A stretch of 9,102 nucleotides of DNA from an uncultured Clostridia bacterium (GTDB lineage Bacteria > Bacillota > Clostridia > Christensenellales > Borkfalkiaceae). The position numbers and the translations under genes are program-made. The notes beneath the pieces are model-generated. The model saw nothing but the letters and a program-made list of their open reading frames with translations, was not told the DNA's origin and did not search any database. Shown one piece after another: positions 1-6,273 of the stretch (position 1 is its first letter; each line of letters starts with the position of its first letter). The stretch lies in assembly GCA_947630775.1 (NCBI GenBank), contig CANRIY010000063.1, positions 1-9,102 of the forward strand. Reading direction: 5' to 3'.

Positions 1-1
1 G

Positions 2-250
2 TCGGGCGATACGCTGGAACTCTTGGACCAGCTCTATGACGAAACGCAGAGCGACGAGATCTGGACGGAGCGGGTGGCGCTGCGGGAAGCAATCGGCCGC
101 CTTGCCGACAGAGAGCGCAAGATCCTCATGCTCCGCTACTATGAGGGCAAGACGCAGACGGAGATCTCGGCGGAGGTTGGGATCTCGCAGGCGCAGGTTT
201 CCCGCCTCGAAAAGAATGCGCTTGCGGCGGTCAAAAAGGAGATCATGTAA
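2..250 (+). CDS. sigG: Sporulation sigma factor, 3' end (SigG/SigF type)
   Basis: This is the last 82 residues of a gene that begins before the window; the frame is open from base 2. Such sigma factors direct RNA polymerase to forespore genes during endospore formation. The fragment covers the end of region 3 and region 4. The stretch LREAIGRLADRERKILMLRY leads into the region 4.2 helix-turn-helix, GKTQTEISAEVGISQAQVSRLEK. The GISQAQVSRLEK block is typical of the forespore factors SigG and SigF. SigG is preferred because a ylmC/ymxH-type gene follows 36 nt after the stop, and this gene also lies downstream of sigG in Bacillus subtilis. SigF remains possible because the N-terminal part, which would separate the two, is outside the window. 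No terminator lies between this gene and the next, so the two are probably co-transcribed. Confidence 0.82.
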   Translation, partial: SGDTLELLDQLYDETQSDEIWTERVALREAIGRLADRERKILMLRYYEGKTQTEISAEVGISQAQVSRLEKNALAAVKKEIM

Positions 251-286
251 GAGAAACTTTTTGCGCAACAGAGCATACAATAAAGC

Positions 287-619
287 GTGGAAACAAGTTT
301 TTCGGAACTCAGGCGGATGGAGGCGGTGAACCTCTCCGACGGAAAGCGTCTCGGCAAGGTATGCGATATCGTTTTTACCTATCCCGAGGGGAAGGTGCAG
401 GGCATCGTCGTACCGGGCGCAAAGGGCTTCCGCTTCGGGAAAGCGGATCTCTTCATCGACCTCAAATGCGTCAAAAAAATCGGCGTGGACGTCGTCCTCG
501 TAGACATCAAAGCGGCCCCCAAATCGGAAAAGAAGCGGGGGAGATGGGAGGACGCGCCCCCGCCTCCGCCCCCGCCCCCCGAATACGGAAGTCGGCGGGA
601 TTACGGCGAATATGAATGA
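287..619 (+). CDS. ylmC: YlmC/YmxH-family sporulation protein (PRC-barrel) with polyproline tail
   Basis: This 110-residue protein matches the small PRC-barrel proteins of the YlmC/YmxH sporulation family. The visible signature is FSELRRMEAVNLSDGKRLG, then a barrel-like IVFTYPEGKVQGIVVPG and a hydrophobic VDVVLVDI strand. The molecular role of the family is not established; it is linked to sporulation by gene context. The GTG start at 287 is chosen because an in-frame TAA sits at 281-283 and because the family normally begins with a short SEL-like segment. The Shine-Dalgarno sequence is poor, and ATG 317 is the only near alternative. The usual family length is about 80-90 residues. Here a basic stretch (KSEKKRGR) is followed by eight consecutive prolines (residues 91-98) and a Tyr/Arg/Glu-rich end, EYGSRRDYGEYE. 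The tail is absent from the Bacillus member and is unexplained. The gene probably shares a transcript with the sigma gene upstream. Confidence 0.8.
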   Translation: METSFSELRRMEAVNLSDGKRLGKVCDIVFTYPEGKVQGIVVPGAKGFRFGKADLFIDLKCVKKIGVDVVLVDIKAAPKSEKKRGRWEDAPPPPPPPPEYGSRRDYGEYE

Positions 620-645
620 AAAACGCCCCAAACGGGGCGATTTTT
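619..645. terminator. Bidirectional intrinsic terminator between ylmC and the dnaD-like gene
   Basis: A perfect 6-bp GC stem (CGCCCC at 624-629, GGGGCG at 634-639) encloses a 4-base loop. Five A's flank it on the left (619-623) and five T's on the right (641-645), so it can act as a rho-independent terminator on both strands. It starts at the ylmC stop codon and lies about 50 nt past the stop of the convergent dnaD-like gene, as expected for a shared terminator of tail-to-tail genes. Confidence 0.85.
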
Positions 646-657
646 CTATGTTTGCAT

Positions 658-689
658 AGTATTATGTCACGCATAGTACTTCGTTTTTT
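658..689 (+). terminator. Weak second hairpin with T-run
   Basis: A 9-bp AT-rich stem (AGTATTATG at 658-666 with CATAGTACT at 672-680, one G-U pair) encloses a 5-base loop. It is followed by TTTTTT at 684-689. On the plus strand this could back up the stronger terminator at 619-645. A smaller stem (CTATG 646-650, CATAG 655-659) overlaps its left end, so the two folds compete. The gap between the genes, 620-693, holds only these hairpins. Confidence 0.4.
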
Positions 690-693
690 GCCT

Positions 694-2400
694 TTATACG
701 GGGCGGTAACAGTCGCATTGCTTTCCGCTCGGGAGAAATCCCGTATCGGAGCATTTCGGGCAGGCGAACTTGGGAAGGAGATCTTTTTCGGAAATGCCGA
801 GGCGCAGAAGCGCCGCTTCCCTGTCCCGCTTCGCCCGTTCGAGCTCCGCGCGGATCTTCGGAAGGTCGGCGGCGGAAAAGACTTCCGCGCGGGCGAGCTC
901 GATCTCGCCCTTTCTCACCGCGGCGTCCGCGTCCGCAAAGGCGGGGTCGCGTGCGGCGCGTTTTTGCGCGTTCTCCGCACGGGCGATCGCCTTCTCGCGG
1001 AGCACGGCGTAGTAATGTTCCCTGTCTGCCCGCTCGTCCGCCGCGATCGCCGCTTCGCTCTTGTAAGAAGAGGGCGCGGGGGCGGCCTTTTCGGGGATCT
1101 TGTCGGGAGCGGAAACTCCCGCGCGCTTCCACTCTGAAAGAAGTTTGTTCATATAGGCGAGCGGGGAGCCCGCATTTGCGCTCCGCTTCGCTGCCTCCAG
1201 GATCATGCTGTCCGAGAACTCCCAGCTTCGCCACGCCGCGATCATATCGAGGGCGGAGCGGGTCTTCCGCACGACGCCGCACTCCGCTTCGATCCGTTGC
1301 AGAAGTCTGAGTTCCTGCTCGCGGGCGGCGCAGTACGCCTTGACGCCATCCCCGTCGACGATCCCGCCGCGGTAGAGGCTTTCGAGCACGCCGTCGAGCT
1401 CCGCAAATCCGTAGCCGAGGCGGAGCCCCAGCCCCGCGAGCCGCACGAGGCTCTCCTCGTCGTACCCGCGTTCCAGCCATTTTTCGCAGTATTCGTCCGC
1501 ATAGGGGCGGGGATTTTGCACTTTGACCCCGAGTTTTCGGGCGACTTTGAAAACGATGTCCGCGATCTCGGCACGGCGGGAGAGATAGTCGCGGGCGGCT
1601 TCTTCCGTTACGGCGTCCTTTTCAAAGAGCTCGTCCATGAGCGCATCGAGGGTCTGGAGGGTGCCTTTTTTGAGAAATTCCGCCGCCGCATACACTGCTT
1701 TGAGCGCCGCGCCGCGCCCCAGCCACTTTTCGAGATAGACATAGTCGCTCTCCTGCGGCTTTTTGTAGATCCCGAGGAGCACAAAGATCCTTTCGAGCTC
1801 CTTTTCATGCACGTTATAGTCGGAGAAAAACTCCTGCACCTGTTCGTATGTATACTTTCTTTCGTTGCACAGCTGCGCCGCCTTGTTGAGGATGTGGGCG
1901 GAGGAGAGCTTTGCGCCGTCCTTGCGGGCGCAGTACTCCGCCACCAAGAGGAACGCCTGCTGTTCCATCGGCTGTTTTTCGAGAAATTCGAGGATGCGCT
2001 GCATCTCGTAAGGTTTGAGGTCCTTCCCCGCGGTTTGCAGAATTTTATAAAAACTTCGGTTGAAATCGGCGTATTTTTCGGGGCGGACGGCCTTCGGCTT
2101 CCCGACGGCGTTGCTCACGGGGAGATATTCGACGAAGAGGGGATCTTTCGAGAGCACATGGACGAGGTCGCACTCCTCCCAAAAGGAAAAGATCTCGACG
2201 AGTTTCTCCATGGGGAGCCGCAGAAGTTTTGCCGCGCTCTCCGCGTCGAAGGATCCCGCGCACTGGCAGAGGTACAGCCCATAGAGATAGACGCGCACGG
2301 CGTCCCCGTCCGCCTGCGGAAGATACTTTACGATAAAGCGGTTTTCCACGCTCGTGAACATGTTTGCGGTGAAATCCCCGGAATAAGTGCAAAAGGCCAT
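694..2400 (-). CDS. DnaD-family primosomal protein fused to a DnaI-like zinc N-domain
   Basis: This 568-residue protein belongs to the DnaD/DnaB-like family, which remodels DNA and helps load the replicative helicase at initiation or restart. Residues 1-100 resemble the winged-helix DDBH1 part. Three DnaD (DDBH2)-like repeats follow at about 219-265, 302-350 and 382-428. The last is the most typical, ending in AYMNKLLSEW (415-424). After a linker, residues 462-546 are a long charged helix, then CPKCSDTGF and a CDC pair give a four-cysteine site (C547, C550, C562, C564). That block looks like the helicase-binding N-terminus of the loader DnaI/DnaC, but the protein stops four residues after the last cysteine and has no Walker A or AAA+ core. 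The start at 2400 is chosen over longer open frame because of a good TAAGGAG site 9 nt upstream. It is transcribed divergently from sbcD. Confidence 0.82.
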   Translation of the reverse strand: MAFCTYSGDFTANMFTSVENRFIVKYLPQADGDAVRVYLYGLYLCQCAGSFDAESAAKLLRLPMEKLVEIFSFWEECDLVHVLSKDPLFVEYLPVSNAVGKPKAVRPEKYADFNRSFYKILQTAGKDLKPYEMQRILEFLEKQPMEQQAFLLVAEYCARKDGAKLSSAHILNKAAQLCNERKYTYEQVQEFFSDYNVHEKELERIFVLLGIYKKPQESDYVYLEKWLGRGAALKAVYAAAEFLKKGTLQTLDALMDELFEKDAVTEEAARDYLSRRAEIADIVFKVARKLGVKVQNPRPYADEYCEKWLERGYDEESLVRLAGLGLRLGYGFAELDGVLESLYRGGIVDGDGVKAYCAAREQELRLLQRIEAECGVVRKTRSALDMIAAWRSWEFSDSMILEAAKRSANAGSPLAYMNKLLSEWKRAGVSAPDKIPEKAAPAPSSYKSEAAIAADERADREHYYAVLREKAIARAENAQKRAARDPAFADADAAVRKGEIELARAEVFSAADLPKIRAELERAKRDREAALLRLGISEKDLLPKFACPKCSDTGFLPSGKQCDCYRPV

Positions 2401-2409
2401 TCTTCTTCG

Positions 2410-2416
2410 CTCCTTA
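2410..2416 (-). promoter_or_regulatory. Ribosome binding site that fixes the dnaD-like start
   Basis: On the minus strand TAAGGAG lies 9 nt before the ATG at 2400. The reading frame stays open up to 2643, but that upstream part crosses the predicted promoter and the sbcD start and has no comparable site, so 2400 is taken as the start. Confidence 0.75.
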
Positions 2417-2439
2417 TTTCCCTTATTTTTCCGAAATGC

Positions 2440-2468
2440 TTGCTTTTTTCCAAGTAAGGTTGTATAAT
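2440..2468 (+). promoter_or_regulatory. Predicted sigma-A promoter for sbcD operon
   Basis: A consensus -10 box TATAAT at 2463-2468 is preceded by TTGCTT at 2440-2445 with 17-bp spacing. The -35 keeps only the TTG half of the consensus. Transcription would start near 2475, giving a leader of about 68 nt before the sbcD ATG. The call rests on the hexamers and the AT-rich setting only. Confidence 0.6.
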
Positions 2469-2497
2469 AGTATATCATAGTCCGCGCGAAAAGGCAA
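2469..2497 (-). promoter_or_regulatory. Predicted sigma-A promoter for the dnaD-like gene
   Basis: Read on the minus strand, TTGCCT (2497-2492) is followed after 17 bp by TATACT (2474-2469), with a TG one base before the -10 (extended -10). Transcription would start near 2462, giving a leader of about 62 nt. Its -10 box directly abuts the -10 box of the opposite promoter, so the two polymerase sites overlap almost completely. Confidence 0.58.
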
Positions 2498-2542
2498 AGG
2501 CTTTTTCCCGCGCTCTGCAAAATTTTTCGGAAGCAAAGAATC

Positions 2543-3688
2543 ATGCGCATCCTGCACACTTCCGACTGGCATCTCGGGAAGCGGCTCATGGACAGGGAGC
2601 GCCTTCCCGAACAGGCGGTCGCACTCTCGGATCTTGCCCGCATCTGCGAGCAAAAAGCCGTGGACGTCGTCCTCGTCGCGGGGGACGTTTTCGATACCTA
2701 TCTCCCTCCCGCCGAGGCGGAAGAGCTCTTTTTCCATGCGGTCAAGGAACTGGCGGGGAAAGACCGTGCCGTCGTGATCGTCAGCGGAAACCACGACGAC
2801 GGCGTCCGTCTTTCCGCCTCCGCGCCCCTTGCGGCGGAAGAGGGGATCTATCTCTTCGGCAGCGGCGGACCGTTTCCGCCCTCAAGCCGTCCCGTCCGCG
2901 CCGTGGAAGCGGGGGAGCAGTACGTCGTCGTAGAAAACAAGGCGGGGGAGCGGGTCTATATCAACGCGCTGCCCTATCCCATTGAGGCAAGATACCGCGA
3001 GGAGAAGACGGAAGAGAGCTTCGGCGAGCGGATCGCCCGCTGGATCGCCCGCGGGGACGCCGCCTACAAGGGCGATATGCCACACATCCTTTTGTCCCAT
3101 CTCTTTGTCGCAGGGGGAAAGACGAGCGACAGCGAACGTGGGATCGACCTCGGCGGTGCGCGCGCCGTGCCTCTTTCCGCCCTGCCTGCGGAGGGCTATA
3201 ACGCCCTCGGGCACCTGCATAAGCGGCAGACGCTCGGGAAAAATACTGTCTATTCGGGCTCTCTTCTCCAGTATTCCTTCGACGAGAACCCCGATAAAAG
3301 CGTCTATCTCCTCGAAACAAAAGGGACGGAGATCTCGGTCGCCGAAAAAATCCCCATCGAGGGTGGGAAGCGGCTTGTCCGCCTCGAAAGCAACGATTTT
3401 TCGGAGGCGCTCTCTCTTCTGTCCCGCTATGAAGATTGCTATATCGAACTCACGCTCCGCCTCACCGCGCCGCTCACCGCGCAGGAGACCGCCGCCCTCA
3501 GGGAGGCGAACGAGGGGCTTGTGAGCATCATCGCGCGGGTGGACTCCGCGGAGTCCGTCCCCGTCGCCGTCCGTTCCTCGCTGAGCGCGGAGGAGCTCTT
3601 CGGGGCGTTTTATAAGGAAAACTTTGGCGAAGAGCCCGCGGCGGAGCTTTTGGAGACCTTTCTGAAACTCCTGAAGGAGGACGCATGA
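2543..3688 (+). CDS. sbcD: Exonuclease subunit SbcD (Mre11-like)
   Basis: This 381-residue protein is the metal-dependent nuclease half of SbcCD, which cuts DNA hairpins and processes blocked or protein-bound ends in the cytoplasm. The calcineurin-like phosphoesterase motifs are in order: SDWHLG (D8, H10), GDVFD (D48), GNHDD (N83, H84), the conserved SHLF (H186), and GHLHKRQ (H224, H226). These supply the two-metal site. The length is close to the usual 380-400 residues, and the C-terminal part is the capping and SbcC-contact region. A GGAAG site lies 9 nt before the ATG. The stop overlaps the sbcC start by 4 nt (ATGA), so the two are translationally coupled and made in matched amounts. Nothing is missing from the active site, so the enzyme should be functional. 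Confidence 0.95.
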   Translation: MRILHTSDWHLGKRLMDRERLPEQAVALSDLARICEQKAVDVVLVAGDVFDTYLPPAEAEELFFHAVKELAGKDRAVVIVSGNHDDGVRLSASAPLAAEEGIYLFGSGGPFPPSSRPVRAVEAGEQYVVVENKAGERVYINALPYPIEARYREEKTEESFGERIARWIARGDAAYKGDMPHILLSHLFVAGGKTSDSERGIDLGGARAVPLSALPAEGYNALGHLHKRQTLGKNTVYSGSLLQYSFDENPDKSVYLLETKGTEISVAEKIPIEGGKRLVRLESNDFSEALSLLSRYEDCYIELTLRLTAPLTAQETAALREANEGLVSIIARVDSAESVPVAVRSSLSAEELFGAFYKENFGEEPAAELLETFLKLLKEDA

Positions 3689-6264
3689 GACCAATTTCAC
3701 TGGAACTGTGCGGGATCAACTCCTTCTCGGAGCCCGCGGTCATCGATTTTACAAAACTTCTCGAATTTGGGATCTTCGGCATCTTCGGGGATACCGGTTC
3801 GGGAAAGAGCACCATTTTGGACTGCATCGGGTTCGCCCTCTACGGGGACATTGCGCGTTCCCGCTCGGGCGTCATCGGGGACGTCATCAATTACAGACAG
3901 CAACAGGCGTACGTCCGCTTCGAATTCGGTATCTTCTTCGAGGGGAAGCGGCGGATCTTCCGTGCGGAGCGCACGCTCAGGCGCAAGAAGGATACCGCCG
4001 AGCAGGGGCTTACCGTCTATGAACGCATCGACGGGAAGCTCATCGCGGTTGCAGACGGCGTGAGGGAAGGAAACGCACTTCTCAGAAAGATCGTCGGGCT
4101 CGAACAGCGGGATTTCGAAAAATGTATCGCCCTGCCGCAGGGGGAGTTCGCGCAGTTCGTCAAGGCGCCGAGAGGGGAGCGGCTCAGGATCGTCTCCCGT
4201 CTCTTCGACCTCGAACAGTACGGCGAGGCGCTCGTCAAGCGCACAAATGCGTACAGCCAGCGGCTGACGGGCGAGCTCAACGTCCTCACCGCGCGGCTGG
4301 AACCCTATGCGGACGTCACGGCGGAGAAGATCGCACTCCTCACCAAGGAGATCTCCTCCCTCGAAGCACAGCAGGGGAACGCGGACGCGGCTTGCAGAAA
4401 GCTTCGCGCCGAAGAGACCCGCATTGCCGCCCTTCTCGAACGGTACCGTGCCTACAAGCGGGCGGAGGAAGAGATGGCGAAGCTCGAAGAGAAACGGGCG
4501 GAGATGAAGACGCTCAACGACGGGCTCTTCCGCCTTGCCGCCGCGGGCAACGTCGCCGCGCGTGCGGGCGAGCGGGCCGCCGCCCTCCGCCGTGCGGAGA
4601 ATGCAGCAAGGGCGTTCGCGGAAGCGGAAGCGGCGCTCACAAAGGCGAAAGCGGAGCTTACAGCGCTCCCGCCCTTCGGCGAAGCGGACGCGGACGCGCG
4701 GATCGCCGCTCTCGAACGGGACTATGCCCGTGCAGAGAGCGCAAAGGGACTTTCGGAGCAGGCGGAAAAGCTCAAAAGAGAGCTTATCTCTCTCGATGAA
4801 AGGATCGGAAAGCTCCAAGCGGGGCGTGTTCCTTTCGACTACGAAAAAGAGCGCGGGGAGATCGACGAACTTTTATCCCGCATGCCCGAGGAAGATTTTC
4901 TCTCCTTTCTCGGCAGCCGCGGCAAGGACGCACTCCTCAGGGACGAATATGCCGCCGTGCGCGACGATTTCGTCCGTTTATATGAAAAACACACCGAACT
5001 CGGCGAAGATATCCTGCCGTTCATCGAAAAATATACCGCGCTCTCGGAAGGGGAGCGGGAAGACATCGGCAAGCTCAAAGAACTGTTTGAATCGCGTGAG
5101 CGCATGAAAAAAGCCGCGCACGAGGGGCTTCTGGTGCTCGAAAAGCGCCGCGCCGCCTATGAGGCGGACGAAAAAGAACTCGCCCGCCTCACCGAAGAGA
5201 GAGCGTCCCGCGCGGAAGAGGCGTCCCGCCTCAGCGGGCAGCTCGCCCTTCTGCCCCCCCTCGGGGAGACGGAGCAGGCGCTTCACCGTCTGCGGGAGGA
5301 AAAGCGGAAGCATGCGGAGACGAAGAGCAGGCTCGAAAGGGCGGTCTCGGAGCGGAGCGCGGCGCTCGCCGCCGCAACGGCGTTGAGGGAAAGCGCTTTC
5401 TCCGCTTCTTCGGATGCGGAAGAGAAATTCCGCAGTGCTCTTGCGGAAGGCGGCTTCAAGGATGCGGAAGAGGCGGCTTCGCTCTACAAGAAATACGGCA
5501 ATGCCGACGACGCCCGTGCGCGTGTCGAGGAATACAGGGAAACATACGGCGCCGCGAAACGCCGTCTGCGCGAACTTGGCGCGGAGGACTTTTCGGGGGC
5601 GACGGAAGAGGCGCTAAGTGCCGTCAAAGGGGAACTTTCCCGCGCGGAAGAGGTGCTTTCGTCCTGTACGGAGTCATTGATCCGCAAGCGGGCGGAACTC
5701 GAGCGCGACAGGGTGCGCATTGCGGAAAAGGCGGCGCTCAAACGGGAGGCGCAGGAAAAGCGCGCCGAGGCTGAGACAGCCGAACGGTTGAAAAAGCTGT
5801 TCAAAGACAATAAATTCATGGAATTTATCGCGGAGGAGTATCTCCAGACGGTCGCGTCCAACGCGAGCGGGCGGCTCCTCACGCTCACGGACGGCAGATA
5901 CTTTCTGCGCTATGACGGCGGCTTTTTCGTGGGCGACAACTTCAACGGCGGGGCGCTGCGGGCGGTGTATACCCTCTCGGGCGGGGAGACCTTCCTCGTT
6001 TCTCTCTCGCTGGCGCTCGCGCTCAGTGCGGAGATCTGCCTGAAAAGCGCCCGTCCCATTGAATTTTTCTTCCTTGACGAAGGCTTCGGCACTCTCGACG
6101 AAAAACTTGTCGATACGGTGATGGACAGCCTCGAAAAACTCAAGAGCAAGAGTTACAGCATCGGCATCATCTCCCATGTGGAGGAATTAAAGCATCGGAT
6201 CGACCGCAAGCTCATCGTCCTGAAGGCGACGGAGCGGCGCGGTTCCCAAATAACAGCGGAGTAG
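3685..6264 (+). CDS. sbcC: SbcC ATPase subunit, short form without CxxC zinc hook
   Basis: This 859-residue Rad50-like ABC ATPase is the partner of SbcD and uses ATP to clamp and open DNA ends. Walker A is GDTGSGKST (35-43). The Q-loop is LPQGEFAQFV (Q152). The signature motif is LSGGE (764-768). Walker B is FFFLDE (794-799), followed by the D-loop GFGTLDE. Long charged coiled coils lie at roughly 175-400 and 460-720. At the apex, where the family carries a CPVCG-like zinc hook, this protein has a cysteine-free helical stretch (about 403-460). There is no cysteine between C237 and C661. Many relatives run 1000 residues or more, so the arms are short as well. An AAGGAGG site (3674-3680) precedes the ATG, which overlaps the sbcD stop. 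All ATPase motifs are intact, so loss of function is not implied. Confidence 0.93.
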   Translation: MRPISLELCGINSFSEPAVIDFTKLLEFGIFGIFGDTGSGKSTILDCIGFALYGDIARSRSGVIGDVINYRQQQAYVRFEFGIFFEGKRRIFRAERTLRRKKDTAEQGLTVYERIDGKLIAVADGVREGNALLRKIVGLEQRDFEKCIALPQGEFAQFVKAPRGERLRIVSRLFDLEQYGEALVKRTNAYSQRLTGELNVLTARLEPYADVTAEKIALLTKEISSLEAQQGNADAACRKLRAEETRIAALLERYRAYKRAEEEMAKLEEKRAEMKTLNDGLFRLAAAGNVAARAGERAAALRRAENAARAFAEAEAALTKAKAELTALPPFGEADADARIAALERDYARAESAKGLSEQAEKLKRELISLDERIGKLQAGRVPFDYEKERGEIDELLSRMPEEDFLSFLGSRGKDALLRDEYAAVRDDFVRLYEKHTELGEDILPFIEKYTALSEGEREDIGKLKELFESRERMKKAAHEGLLVLEKRRAAYEADEKELARLTEERASRAEEASRLSGQLALLPPLGETEQALHRLREEKRKHAETKSRLERAVSERSAALAAATALRESAFSASSDAEEKFRSALAEGGFKDAEEAASLYKKYGNADDARARVEEYRETYGAAKRRLRELGAEDFSGATEEALSAVKGELSRAEEVLSSCTESLIRKRAELERDRVRIAEKAALKREAQEKRAEAETAERLKKLFKDNKFMEFIAEEYLQTVASNASGRLLTLTDGRYFLRYDGGFFVGDNFNGGALRAVYTLSGGETFLVSLSLALALSAEICLKSARPIEFFFLDEGFGTLDEKLVDTVMDSLEKLKSKSYSIGIISHVEELKHRIDRKLIVLKATERRGSQITAE

Positions 6265-6273
6265 TAAACGGCA

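Noticed and set aside
616..1137. 173-codon plus-strand frame after ylmC
   Set aside because: It starts inside the ylmC stop and terminator and is antisense to coding sequence.
662..1480. 272-codon minus-strand frame overlapping the end of the dnaD-like gene
   Set aside because: It is Arg-rich with no domain pattern. Checked as a possible frameshifted loader ATPase, but it contains no Walker motif.
1297..2457. 386-codon open frame on the plus strand
   Set aside because: It lies fully antisense to the dnaD-like gene and crosses its ribosome site. The product has no recognisable motif; it is a product of GC-rich codon use.
2401..2643. N-terminal extension of the dnaD-like gene to 2643
   Set aside because: It would read through the predicted promoters and overlap the sbcD start. 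The good ribosome site and family-like N-terminus both favour 2400.
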